Position numbers and translations under genes: made by a program
Shown here: in pieces, positions 34,466-45,795 of the stretch
Numbering within the stretch: position 1 is the stretch's first letter
Layout of the letters: each line of letters opens with the position of its first letter
From: Coptis chinensis
Taxonomy: Eukaryota > Streptophyta > Magnoliopsida > Ranunculales > Ranunculaceae
Assembly: GCA_015680905.1 (NCBI GenBank)
Contig: CM027381.1
Span: 57,292,501 to 57,356,500 of the forward strand
Direction of reading: 5' to 3'
DNA: 64,000 nucleotides
The notes under the pieces: generated by a model
Database searches by the model: none
The model's input: only the letters and a program-made list of their open reading frames with translations
Told to the model about the DNA's origin: nothing

Positions 34466-35943
34466 TGATAACCCATAAAAACTCAATTAGATTAATCTAA
34501 CCTTATTCTTATGATATCAATATTTTATTTCCTACTCTCACATATAGATTCATGCAATATATATAGAGTCAGGATTCGTTCCACTCTTAACTCTCAAGAC
34601 TTAAACAAATTCAATCGAACAAACACAAAGAACAATGGTGAGAGTAATGTGTTATGTGAAATTTCTATTCTATGATTATACTACGGATTCAATTTATACT
34701 AACAAGATATGATAATTCAACTACAGAAATACTATGTTGATTCTATGATAAGGAATTAGGGGGGATTTGATTCCACCTTAACTCAACTTAACTTGCTAAC
34801 GACGAATCGTCATAATCCAAATTGAACTGCTTTGCAGAACAATTGGTTCTTCCTAATCCCTAATTACACATGGCATTTCTACCAATTATAACTAGCATGT
34901 GAACGATTAAACCCATTCTCATGGTGACTAATCATTTCTAGAGTGGAAAGGAATTACGACTATTCTATGCTAATACAAATCAAGCTTTCATCAAGGCTTC
35001 GCAACCCCCTCTAATGGAGGTTTAGCCGAGAATCATTCCGCAATCATTTCCATATGAATCTAAACTAAACATAATATCAAGATTCCAACTATACTAATTT
35101 AACAAACAATAATTGAAATCTAATTAATAATTAAGAAATGATATCAACAAGAATTTAAACTAGATCTATAAATGTAATGACAAAAAACAAATTGAATAAT
35201 AATAAACTATTTTATTAATCTAATCAAATGAATAACAATAATGTAATACTGAAATTGAACAAGAATTAACTAATGAATTCATGTAAAACTAAATCTAGAT
35301 CTAAATTATTCTAATCTAACCCTAGCTACCATTACAAGGAACTAGTTTTCTAAATAAAACTAGATAACTTAAGAACTAAGCTTTTCTTTGTTTTTATATG
35401 TTTCAGATCCAAAATCGTGCATGGGCTAGGGGCCCTATTTTGGGCCAGAGAATCAGGCCCAAAACCCAATTCTTTTAGTCTAAAAAGGCCTTTTCAGTTA
35501 GAGTTGTCTTTGACAAACTTTTTGTCCACTTTTACTACTCTGATTACGTCAAGGCTTAGACCATTGGAAAGCTCTTTCCGAGCCGGTCGTTTTGACATAA
35601 GGTAGGCCCAATTCTGAGGTGTGAGTCCAAAGATATGGTCTTCGGAAGTTCTGCTGACTATGTGCACTATTTCTGCCCCACATGGACTTTGATTTTTCAT
35701 CTTTTGACCGGGCTTTACAGAGGCTTTGTCTTCTTGAAAATTGGCCTTTAATCACAGAACTCCTTAGCAACCGACCTTTGCTCCTTTATCTCGCTAAAGT
35801 GGCACATTTCTGCATAAATGGACTTTGGCGCTTTGAAATGCATAAAAACACGTAATTAGTATTAACTCTTACTTATTATTCACATAATTGGTCTAAAAGT
35901 ACGATTGTTAAGGGGTTAAAACTATAGTTTTGGGCTCTTATCA
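34466..35943 (-). repeat. A-type 3' LTR
   Basis: Minus strand begins TGATAAGAGCCCAAAACTAT and ends TATGGGTTATCA; 1478 bp. It pairs with 42769-44244. Confidence 0.95.
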
Positions 35944-37100
35944 AACCACCCCCAAACAGCATTTTGCTTGTCCTCAAGCAAATATGAGAAATTAGAATAA
36001 GTGACCAAAAATGGAGTTCTAACTACTCTCGTTTCACTGAGTGTGATTGCATTTACCATATGCAATAAGGCCTTAAACCACTAGGAATTCCCTAGTGGAC
36101 GAGTTATAGCCTCGTGAGAGTTTTCTAGTAAAGGTACTCACAAACTTCATCTATACTACAACGACTAAGAAATAAAACTATTGTTTCCTCATTCATGTCT
36201 CAACTATCTATACATCTCACTAGCAAATAAATAAGAATAACCAAGTCAAAAACCTAAGCTAATATATGCATAATAATCAATCATCTATGATACAAATATA
36301 TATACTATGAGTAATACTATGAAATGCCTAGCAGGTTCGTTTCTGAAAACTCGAAATAGCGTCCTTAAGTAGGTCCTCACATAAATGTCAAGACAAAAAC
36401 CACTCTGATTTTTCCGCTCAAGTTTCACTACTCCAGTGTGCAGTGGACATACTTTACCTTACCATCTCAATGATACACAAGGAAGCCGAAGTCGATCAAA
36501 CACTTCTACCGCTTACTATCACACTAACCTATTCCTAATTGAGCTAGAGGTCTTTATTAGGTGTTGTGTGGATTAGGAGATGGTTTAAGAAGGAAGGAAA
36601 TGGATATTCAAAAGAACAAGTCTGAGATAATAGAGTCTTCATATTATGTAACTTAGAGAAAACTTTGTTATTTTCTTTTGCTTCTATACTTTGTTTCCAT
36701 CCTTAGCCATATTTTTCTTTTTCTTTTCTTTGGCTTTTGACTCCCTTTTATTCTATTTTTGGAGTTTTTATTTATTTCTATTTTTCTTTTTCTTTTCCTT
36801 GGATGAAAACTTCTTTTCTTTTTCTGTAGCAACTAACTAATTTTTGTTTACACAAGTTTTTCTCTTCTTCTTTCTTCATTCATTCTATTCTCAGACTTAT
36901 TCTAGATTGGGTAAGTTGAATTTTTTTATTTTGTTTTGTTTTTGTAACAGGGTAAAGGAATTGTGGTTTATGGAAGGCTAAAGAAAGGCTAAGAGGGGTG
37001 ACTAGCGGAAAATAATTCATAGGTTTGAATTTCTGGCTATATCGATCCAAAGAGGGCCTAAATTCTCGCTTAGGATATGGCATAGTGATCAAGCAAGTGG
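35944..37100 (-). mobile_element. 3' untranslated region and polypurine tract of the A-type element
   Basis: The minus strand reads GCTGTTTGGGGGTGGTT immediately before the LTR (35960-35944), a polypurine tract. A noncoding stretch shared with 3957-4700 and 44250-44938 lies upstream. From 37100 to about 37780 I see only AT-rich sequence without a gene. Confidence 0.85.
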
Positions 37101-37779
37101 ACGTGTGATTTCTCTATCCGGATTTTACTTCTCCCTTGTGTCATTTCTCAAATGTTTAAGCTCATATAAGGCTTTAGGGCTATATTCTTACAGGATTTGT
37201 AGAATAAGTACTCTAGCCTAGATTTGAGAAACTTACTGCTAACAATCATAGATACTCATATAATATATTTATAGATAGATGCAAAGATTATTACCAACAT
37301 ATTAACCTAAGTTTCTAACAATTATTACGATGCAAAAAAACTACATTGAGACTTCTAGATTGTTAAGAGCATAAAGAAAGAAAACAATACCAATATTCCT
37401 AAGTGTATAGCATAAACTTATTTATTTATATTTTTGAAATTTTTAACTTGAAAACAAATGCATATTATACATATCTATATCCTAACAGATGCCTTAATTA
37501 CACGTGTTTCTATGCCCCCCTCCCAAACAAGAAGCATGCTTTGTCCTCAAAGCATTTAAATAAAGAGGGTAGAAAAATACTATTGAAACGCGTGAAATTC
37601 TGGAACATTTGCAAAACAAGGTTAGAACATACTAATATAGAAAATAAAAAAACTGACGCAACTCTATAAGAGTTCCACCCATTATGGGGTTAACAGAATT
37701 AAATTGCTTGGGACATAAGCAGACACTAATTGAAACTAAAACTTACCTCCACTCCAGTGTTTACTCGTCATCCTTCTCT

Positions 37780-38716
37780 TCTATAAAGAAGTGAGGTTCC
37801 TATCTATAATTTGCCATGCCATTATAATTTGCCAAGCTTGCCGCCATTTATCATCTATGGATGCTAACCTATTAAGCGGCACTTGGTCGGATGGGGTGTA
37901 AGGTGCAACCTGATGAGGTTGTATCCTCCACCCTTGCCAAGTCATTGCAAGGAAAGTTCGAATAATAGAATTGGTGGGTCTCACAATGTCGACCCCAACC
38001 CAGTCCGTGAAACGGCCACAAAAAACAGGGAAGAAACATAGCATAATACGACAAACTAATAATCTTCTTATGCCTCATGCTATGGGCTCGTGCTAAACTA
38101 GACATTAAGGTCTTAGGAAGGTCATATAGCAGGCGTTCCTCAGCTAAAGCAAGGAAAACATCGCAAAGTGGCATCATTCGCAGAAAAAAATGCCACTCCC
38201 CTAATATGTTTAGCATGATAAAGAACATTACTGTATCACATTAAGGGACAAGCTACCAAGGGCTACGTTATATGTCCCTTGGTCCTCTACACGGAAAATG
38301 CCGGACCCATAATTCCCATGTAAAAGCTCATAGTTGTAGGCAGAGAAATTATCAACTATGTAGCCCCATAGGTCTTGAATCTTAGCAGGCATAGGAATCT
38401 CAATAACAAAAGCCAACAGGGACTTAGTTATCTCCATTGTTTCGTCATCAATGTTGATGGAGAACACTTATTCTCCATCCATCCGATAAAAGAATGTATA
38501 ATGGCTATAAAAATACGAGGCAAGTGCAGGGGAGTAAAGTTCATCAGAACTTACCATTAAAGATTGCCATCCTGCTTGTATGATTACTTCGCGAAACCAA
38601 GCACCATAGATGTCACTTTGGAACAAGTCTTCGAAAGACTATTCCGGTATGATACGCGGGGATGTCATCACAAAACTACTCTCTGGAACAGCTGCAACTA
38701 TCCTGGAACAACCCAT
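37780..38716 (-). pseudogene. ORF2 of the A-type element, 'putative plant transposon protein' (PF20167-like)
   Basis: Starts at an ATG (38716) with MGCSRIVAAVPESSF. SFEDLFQSDIYGAWFREVI, AGWQSLMVSSDELYSPALAS and VFSINIDDETMEITKSLLAF then follow the layout of the PF20167 family often seen in Athila elements: a 'GW...L...EP.Y' start, then a short strand 'V.G..I.ID'. After a frame change it continues with ILGEWHFFLRMMPLC and EERLLYDLPKTLM. Stops at 38640, 38470, 38230 and others break it. The molecular role of the family is not known. It lies where an env-like ORF sits in autonomous relatives. The family match is from pattern memory and moderately sure. Confidence 0.5.
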
Positions 38717-38751
38717 GCAAAAAATCGAAAATTTCGCGTCTACTGAGTTCT

Positions 38752-38872
38752 GGGCGCAGGTGCGCTCGGGTGTTTTTGGATTTGCAGTGTTTTGGGCGTG
38801 AGTCGTGCTCAACTTGGGTGCAGGTGTGCTCAGGGTAGAATTTCTTACAGTGACTAGGGCGCAGGTGCGTTC
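38752..38872 (-). repeat. Four-copy GC-rich array in the ORF2 leader
   Basis: Copies of (minus strand) GAGCGCACCTGCGCCC or close variants at 38752-38767, 38794-38810, 38816-38831 and 38857-38872. The core GCGCACCTGCGC is an inverted repeat with a 2-nt centre. It lies between the TATA box at 38983 and the ORF2 start at 38716. Confidence 0.85.
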
Positions 38873-38975
38873 GGGGTGCTGTAGTGCCGAAATGCGAAGG
38901 AAAATTAAGCGAAAATTGGGCGTGAAAAATGAGGGATGGATGTGAGAGATATGTGTGTGTGGAGAATGAATGAAG

Positions 38976-38983
38976 TTTATATA
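38976..38983 (-). promoter_or_regulatory. TATA box of a candidate internal promoter for ORF2
   Basis: Minus strand CCCTATATAAACTTC, about 265 bp upstream of the ORF2 ATG. Spacing to the GC-rich array places the array inside the predicted 5' leader. Promoter activity is inferred. Confidence 0.5.
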
Positions 38984-39539
38984 GGGTTAGGTTTCCAAAA
39001 ATGAATCAGGAAATTTCCAAAACGGTTTAATGCAATTGCCGGAAATAGAAATTTCTAAAACCGGAAACGGAAACAACCCATATTCTTGATTCTATAACAA
39101 CCCTAATATCTTTTATATTGGATTTAGACTAATAACTTCTAAACTCTCTTAGATTTCATCCTACCACCACATCTAATCATAGGTATGCCAATTACGGCAA
39201 TATTCTCAACCTTCACTCCAAAACAAACTCTAAAATGGAGGATCTTCTACAAATCATGATAGAATAAATAATACCACCCCCAAACAATTCGGGAAGGTGG
39301 GATTAACAATAAAATCCATGCACAATTTGAAAAGAACCACATTATATTAAAATTGAAATTCAAACAACATTTAACTATCAAATTCAAAGTTAACTACGGA
39401 ATTTAACAACGTAACATCCTATCTACTAAAAATAATAAAAAACAACATCAAAACAACAAACAAGAAGAAATCTAGCTACTCTTCAAGGGAGCGAGGTGGG
39501 GGTAAGAATAGGAATTTGAGTGATCAAGAATGGAAAAAC

Positions 39540-39680
39540 CAAACACCCCACCCCCAAACAAATTTTTGAAAACAGTTTTGTAAAAATTTGTTTTAAAAAG
39601 TGGGTCTTTTAAAGTCAGATTCCCGAGACTTAATGTGGGGTCATTTTACGCCGATTCCCTAGAGGCACACCCCCAAACAA
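39540..39680 (-). other. Two internal polypurine-tract-like sequences
   Basis: The minus strand reads GCTTGTTTGGGGGTGTG (about 39680-39662) and AAATTTGTTTGGGGGTGGGG (about 39567-39545). Both resemble the true polypurine tract at 35944-35960 but lie between ORF1 and ORF2. The two GACTTTAAAAGACCC-type motifs lie between them. The same tract recurs at 62702-62717 (+). Confidence 0.6.
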
Positions 39681-39718
39681 GCATGAAACTGGGGTGGCAC
39701 AAAGTGGATGATGCGTGG

Positions 39719-41541
39719 TCAACTATAAACAAATAGTCGGAAGAGTTGGGGGTCTAGCCATAAAAACATGATACTAAATGCACCCCCAAACAGAATAATG
39801 TTGTATAATTGGAAGCAAACATGTAAGCGAAGGAATGAAAACTTATGCATCCTATCAAAGAACATATGCAAACCATCATGTTGTAATTGTTTTAAATAGT
39901 TGGAATGACCAAAAAGATGAATTAGCGATACTTTAGGTGAGAAGGGAATGAAGTGTGGATCCTGATGTCTTTCATGAAGCTCAGATGAGGAAAAATAAGA
40001 CAAACTAGGTTTCTCACTACACTCGGTCAGAGCTTGTCTCTCAATTACCGGAATGGTGTACTCATGGGATTGTGTGCTAGGCAAACACTCTTCACTGTGA
40101 GGGTTGAAAAAATTATAGATGGTCTCTGAGGCAATTGGCTCAAGGGCAAAATCGAGGTTCCTTTTAAATGGTGGGTGAATGGATGGCTTAATTGTGATAG
40201 ATGGTTGGATTATAGGAGGTGGTAACTCAGGTGGATGGTGGTTGGTTGGTGGTTCATCGGGTGGTGGATCCTCACATGCTCTTAAGAACTATACATCTGG
40301 CTTAGCTGAATCCACAAGGTTATGGTTCGTGGCTTTATCTTTAAGAGTTTCCTCTATTTCTTTCCTTGTTATTTCGTCAGCTGCCAAACTGAATTGAGAT
40401 TCACATTGCTCTAAAGATGTAACTTCCTCGTTTTCTTGCACATTAACTTGTTCATGCATTAGATTTGAATTGTTAATCTCCATGTCCTCACCCTCTTCCT
40501 CTAAAACACTACAAGTATCCTTAATGGCCTCATTCGAATGTGTCGAGACATCATCCAGCCGAGTGCGGATAGCAAACTCAAAGGCCTAGACATGCTCAAC
40601 AGGAGGGTCCATATTACGAGAATACCAATAGTTATCAAATTCTTCCTTCGTCACACCTTTATAAATATCTTCCAAAGTGCCATCATTATATTCATCATCA
40701 GGTGGATTAGTGGGAAGTTCCTCAGAGACATTGCTCAAGTTTGAGTGGTCATCCGAAACTAGTCCTAAAGAGTCGTCTACAAGAATTTCCTCATCCAGGT
40801 GGGGTGTGGAGTTAATATCATGGTTAATGGAAGGGTCTTCGGAAGGTAATAGTTCATGAAATGGAGGGTAGGTGTGAACTAGGTTGACTGGGTTAGTTAT
40901 GGGAATAGTGTTGATCTCTGGCATGGTAGAAATGTCTAGCGTAGGTGAACCTAGTATCTTTAGGTTCCGGTGTATTTCCTAAAGTATTATTTTGTTAGCT
41001 GAGGAGAAGCTTGGTGGTGTGGGTCTTATTGGTATGGTGTTTGATAGTCATAGTTATTGGCGGTTGAGTGACTCTAGTTGATGTCGTACTGTGATGGGTT
41101 AGGTTGAGGCTGAATGGCTGGTTGATTGTTATTGGTGGAATTACATGAAAAATTTGGATGACTAGAAAACTCTTGATTGTATGAGTCACTATAAAAATTT
41201 GAAAATTGAGGCTCATAATTATTATTATATCCTATAGTAGGCTCAGACTCTTGATATAATAGGTATTGAGAAGCCCAATGGTCAGGACTACCACAACATG
41301 AATATGGTGAAGGGTTCCCATAATAATTACAAGATTGCTCTTGATATGATGGGCATTGAGAAGCCCAAAGATTAGGACTACCACTTCATGAACATGGTGA
41401 AGGGTTCCCATAATAATTACAAGATTGCTCTTGATATGATGGGCATTGAGAAGCCCAATGGTCAGGACTACCACAGCATGAACATGGTGAAGGGTTTGCA
41501 TAATTATCATATGATTGTTGGTCTACATATTGATATGCCAT
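39719..41541 (-). pseudogene. ORF1 of the A-type element, zinc-knuckle protein with acidic middle and conserved tail
   Basis: Starts MAYQYVDQQSYDNYANPSP (41541). Three tandem knuckle units follow: CSCCGSPDHWASQC (intact CCHC), a second with a stop and no His (GSPNLWASQC), and a third with both outer Cys replaced by Tyr. An Asn/Gln/Pro-rich stretch and a strongly acidic region (DEEILVDDSLGLVSDD, about 40924-40586) come next. Another Glu-rich helix (40483-40289) and a Pro-rich segment precede the tail PFKRNLDFALEPIAS. The end reads ILFGGAFSIMFLWLDPQLFR. Frame changes near 41000 and stops at 40588, 40287 and elsewhere are present. No capsid, protease, RT or integrase is present. Likely nucleocapsid-like. 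Confidence 0.65.
41275..41541 (-). repeat. 90-bp tandem repeat, about three units, encoding zinc knuckles
   Basis: Plus-strand landmarks 'agggttccca' at 41311 and 41401 and 'agggtttgca' at 41491 give an exact 90-bp (30-codon) period in phase with ORF1. Each unit encodes one knuckle. Confidence 0.9.
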
Positions 41542-41844
41542 ATTGGTTTTTCAAATATATTATAGGGCAATTAATATGCAACCACAACTCTAAGCATACA
41601 TTTCTAGATAGGTGTGTGGTATTTCGTTTTAAGAAAACAAGCCTGATTATACTAGAATTAAAACTCCTCTGACAGAAGAAACAATGAGTGAAAGAAGGAG
41701 TACCTGAATGCCTCCTTGCTTCGCTTACGAATAGCGTCTTGTATACGCGTTCTCAGTGTTTGTATGATGTTAGAAACACTGAATGACTTGAATAAAAGAA
41801 AATTTGGAACAAACCTGAGAAAATCGAGCAAATTCAGCAATTTA

Positions 41845-41931
41845 GGGCGCAGTCACGCTCTGTGTGTGCGCAGGTGCGCTCATTGTTCCAGGCGTTTGCA
41901 GGTCGTGCTCTGTTTGGGCGTAGGTGCTCTC
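41845..41931 (-). repeat. Four-copy GC-rich array in the ORF1 leader
   Basis: Variants of GAGCGCACCTGCGCCC (minus strand) at 41845-41860, 41867-41881, 41898-41910 and 41916-41931, about 300 bp upstream of the ORF1 ATG. Matches the arrays at 38752-38872 (-) and 58883-59007 (+). Confidence 0.85.
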
Positions 41932-42750
41932 GTGGCTTGGCTCTAATTCCAGTAAGATTAACGTGTTCCAAAAATTTGAAATTTTTACAGTAGTTTTCTA
42001 AGACGTCTATCAAGTAGCCTGTAAAAGTTTAGATCAATCGGAGCTATGAAAGTCCCTCTACTGCCCTTCAAACTTTGTGAAACAGTTTTCGGACACAATA
42101 CAAACAACCGAATAGTTAACCCATCAAAACAAAGCCAAAAATTGTCAAAATTTATTGGAGACTCCTGACAGATCCTACTTGTTCCTATAAAACTTTTAGA
42201 GCAATTGAAGTTCTACAAACACTCTTTATAAGCTGGTGTTCCAGAAATTAAGTGTTTGCAAAACTGCAGAAACACACTCGAAACACTCCACTATTTAGGA
42301 GGTCAAAACAATTTAAAAACTCATCAAATTTTTACTACAATCTCTTGAAGTAGGATAGATATTTCTGTAAAAATTATAGAACTTTAAGAACTACCTAAGT
42401 AACCTTACTCGACAGTTCTTCCAAGAACACACGGTTTGAAAACTGAAATGCAGCACTGTAAAGATCATATTTGTTCACAAGGTAAAACAATTAGGAAATT
42501 TCTGACAAAATTACAGTAAATCAATAACACATTAAGGATTACACCTGTAAGTTTTTAGAATTTTTAGAAATTTACAAATACCTTTACTGCAGTGTTTTCC
42601 TCTGTGAATCCGCATCCCCTATGCCTAAACCAGTGAACAGTTCCAAAAATTCAAGAAATAGGAATGAAAATTTAAAAGGGTGGGTGGGTAGAGAATGGGG
42701 GATTGCCCCTTGGATTCAATCAATTGAATTCTTGTCTTGAAAGAGATTAA
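41932..42750 (-). mobile_element. Noncoding leader of the A-type element
   Basis: About 820 bp between the primer site and the GC-rich array. It shows loosely repeated phrases such as 'aatttttacagtag', 'gaaacactccac' and 'cgcatcccctatgcc', but no gene. Confidence 0.6.
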
Positions 42751-42766
42751 GATGGTAGCGGCGCCA
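42751..42766 (-). other. Primer binding site of the A-type element
   Basis: Minus strand TGGCGCCGCTACCATC, two bases after the 5' LTR end. One base differs from the site TGGCGCCGCTGCCATC of the 57.6-kb copy. Confidence 0.85.
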
Positions 42767-42768
42767 TT

Positions 42769-44244
42769 TGATAACCCATAAAAGCTCAATTAGATTAATC
42801 TAACCTTATTCTTACGGTATCAATATTTTATTTCCTACTCTCACATATAGATTCATGCAATATATATAAAGTTAGGATTTGTTCCACTCTTAACTCTCAA
42901 GACTTAAACAAATTCAATTGAACAAACACAAAGAACAATGGTGAGAGTAATGTGTTATGTGAAATTTCTATTCTACGATTATATTATGAATTCAATTTAT
43001 ACTAACAAGATATGATAATTCAACTACAGAAATACTACGTTGATTCTATGATAAGGAATTAGGGGGGATTTGATTCCACCTTAACTCAACTTAACTTGCT
43101 AACGAATCGAATCGTCGTCGAATTGAATCGCCCATGAGAAACAATTGGTTCTTCCTAATCCCTAATTACACATGGCATTTCTACCAATTATAACTAGCAT
43201 GTGAACGATTAAACCCATTCTCATGGTGACTAATCATTTCTAGAGTGGAAAGGAATTACGACTATTCTATGCTAACACAAATCAAGCTTTCATCAAGGCT
43301 TCGCAACCCCCTCCAATGGAGGTTTAGCCGAGAATCATTCCACAATCATTTCCATATGAATCTAAACTAAACATAATATCAAGATTTCAACTTTACTAAT
43401 TTAACAAACAATAATTGAAATCTAATTAATAATTAAGAAATGATATCAACAAGAATTTAAACTAGATCTATAAATGTAATGACAAAAAACGAATTGAATA
43501 ATAATAAACTATTTTATTAATCTAATCAAATGAATAACAATAATGTAATATTGAAATTGAACAAGAATTAACTAATGAATTAATATAAAACTAAATCTAG
43601 ATCTAAGTTATTCTAATCTAACCCTAGCTACCATTACAAGGAACTAGTTTTCTAAATAAAACTAGATAACTTAAGAACTAAGCTTTTCTTTGTTTTTATA
43701 TGTTTCAGATCCAAAATCGTGCATGGGCTTGGAGCCATGTTTTGGGACAGAGAATCAGGCCCAAAACCCAATTCTTTTAGCCCAAAAAGGCCTCTTCAGC
43801 TGGAGTTGGCTTTGACAAACTTTTTGTCCACTTCTACTCCTCTGATTGGGTCAATGATTAGACCATTGGAAATCTCTTTCCGAGCTGGTCATTTTGACGT
43901 AAGGTAGGCCCAATTCCGAGGTATGAGTCCAAAGATATGGTATTCGGAAGTTCTGCTGACTTTGTGCACTGTTTCTGTCCGCGTGGACTTTGACTTTTCA
44001 TCTTTTGATCGGGCTTTATAGAGGCTTTGTCTTCTTGAAAATTGGCCTTTAATCACATAACTCCTTATCAACTGACCTTTGCTCCTTTATCTCGCTAAAG
44101 TGGTACATTTTTGCACATAATGGACTTTGAAGCCAGAAATGCATAAAAACACGTAATCAGTATTAACTCTTACTTATTATTCACATAATTGGTCTAAAAG
44201 TACGATTGTTAAGAGGTTAAAACTACAGTTTTGGGCTCTTATCA
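42769..44244 (-). repeat. A-type 5' LTR
   Basis: Minus strand TGATAAGAGCCC ... TATGGGTTATCA, 1476 bp. A TATA-like CATATAAAAAC lies at about 43692-43702 on the minus strand. It pairs with 34466-35943. Confidence 0.95.
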
Positions 44245-44249
44245 AAGAC

Positions 44250-44938
44250 ACAATTTCTTAACTTATTAGATTTTTGTTTATCCCTTCATTTTTCTTTCTA
44301 AATCATCACCTAGCCCCGTAACCCTTAATAAAAGACCTCTAGCTCAATTAGGAATAGGATGGTGTGATAGTAAGTGGCAAGTGTAATCAATCGACCCCGA
44401 TTTCCTTTGGACGTCTTTCGTGTATATGAGAAATATAAATGTTAGCTGCATTTGAGAGAACGAAACTTGAGTGAATCTATCTGAGAGTTTGTGTTTTAAC
44501 ACATCCCTGTGAGAACCTACCTTAAGGACGCTCTCCAAAAGTTTTAAAAAAGACTCAGCTTTTGCATTTTATTGTTCATGTTTTGCACATTTATCTTTAG
44601 ATGATTAAATTACTGTACATATGTTATTCTAAGTTCAAATGAGCTTGTCCTTACTCCCCGCTAAGGAGATGTATAGACTTAGGAGAATAAATATGGAAAC
44701 AAGACCCTCTGTACTAGATAGAAGAAGTTTGTGAGTACCTTCACTAGAAAACCTCTCATGAGGCTTAATGCTCGTCCACTAGGGAATTCCTAGTGGTTTA
44801 AGGCCTTGTTGCATATGGTCAATGCAATCGCACTCCGCAAAATGAGATTAGTATAATTAATAATAAATCACTCATTTGTGATCTTAGGTTTTTCTCTCAT
44901 CTTTGCTTGAGGGCAAGCAAAATGCTATTTAAGGGTGG
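44250..44938 (+). mobile_element. 3' untranslated region and polypurine tract of the plus-oriented element
   Basis: Resumes the sequence interrupted at 34465 and ends with TTTAAGGGTGGTG before the LTR, a slightly mutated polypurine tract. It shares blocks with 3957-4700 and 35944-36600 (opposite strand). No gene. Confidence 0.75.
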
Positions 44939-45795
44939 TGATCAACTCTCAAATGTGCATTTTGTTACCCTTATATTACTGCATTATAGTCTCTTTTACC
45001 TGTAATTAAAACACAACTCATAGCTTTTATTGCCTATTTCAGGTTACAGAGCAATTCTGATCACTTATCATAAAAGTTGTGTCTTCGCACCAAAAAAAGC
45101 CTTATTTACGCTTATTATGAAGACTCGAAGTTGCTATGAAAAAGTGCTGAAAAAGTCAAAGTCAAAGTCAAAGGTCAAAGGTCAATGACTCCAAACCAGA
45201 TAGCTGAAAGTTAAGTCCTCAACTCAAAAGACCAGAGATAAATGACCTTGACACAAAAGAAGACTTTCTCTAAAACCTAGCTTGATCAAGAAGGAATCAA
45301 AAAGCAAAAGGAAAAAACAAATTTAAAAGGAAAAGCATAAAGCAAACTTGGTGAGGTGTCTCAAATGTAGATAGAGAGGGCAAATCAGTCTTTTGTAAAA
45401 GTAAGAGTATAAGAACTCAAAAGTTGGATAAGAGAATGCACCTAGACTTATTCTAGTATCATGTAGGATTTTATTTTGAAGTTATTTTCTTTTCAAGTTA
45501 TTTACTTTTTGTTCTTCATTTTCAATCTAGTTACTTTTTCAAGTTTGTTCTTCATTACAATCAAGTAATTTCTTTCAAGTTTGTTCTTCATTTCAATCAA
45601 GTTATTTCTTTCAATGTTTGTGCTTTCAATCAATCTTTCAATCAACAAAGTCTTTTCTAATGATCTTCAATACAACTAGAGTTAGCAAAACAAGTCCTAA
45701 AGCTAAGAAACCTACCCTTTCATCCAAGTTCTAAACAATTTATGGTGAACCTCACATCAATACTTTTTGAAATACTCAATACTATATCAACTTTA
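44939..45795 (+). repeat. B-type 3' LTR of the plus-oriented element
   Basis: Begins TGATCAACTCTCAAATGTG right after the polypurine tract and ends near 'tatcaactt' at about 45795, about 857 bp. It is in the same orientation as the LTR at 5092-5947. Its right boundary is inferred from where copia coding sequence begins. Confidence 0.8.

Larger units (their letters stand above)
34466..44244 (-). mobile_element. Complete non-autonomous A-type Athila element (9.78 kb)
   Basis: Two long terminal repeats in the same orientation (34466-35943 and 42769-44244), the 5-bp target duplication AAGAC on both sides (34461-34465, 44245-44249), a primer site next to the 5' LTR and a polypurine tract next to the 3' LTR define an intact insertion. 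Between the LTRs I find no reverse transcriptase, RNase H, integrase or protease. There are two coding regions instead: ORF1 (41541-39719) with zinc knuckles and ORF2 (38716-37780). The LTRs look very alike, but with scattered differences (for example 35417-35470 against 43719-43770), so the insertion is not brand new. Confidence 0.92.

Noticed and set aside
41232-41510. Open frames on both strands (41232-41510 minus, 41388-41672 plus) over the knuckle repeats
   Set aside because: They are alternate-frame readings of the same 90-bp repeat; only the frame from 41541 gives the CCHC pattern shared with 27962.
41275-41541. Regularly spaced 90-bp direct repeats that could suggest a CRISPR-like array
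   Set aside because: The units are contiguous, in frame and encode zinc knuckles within a retroelement ORF in plant DNA; there are no spacers.
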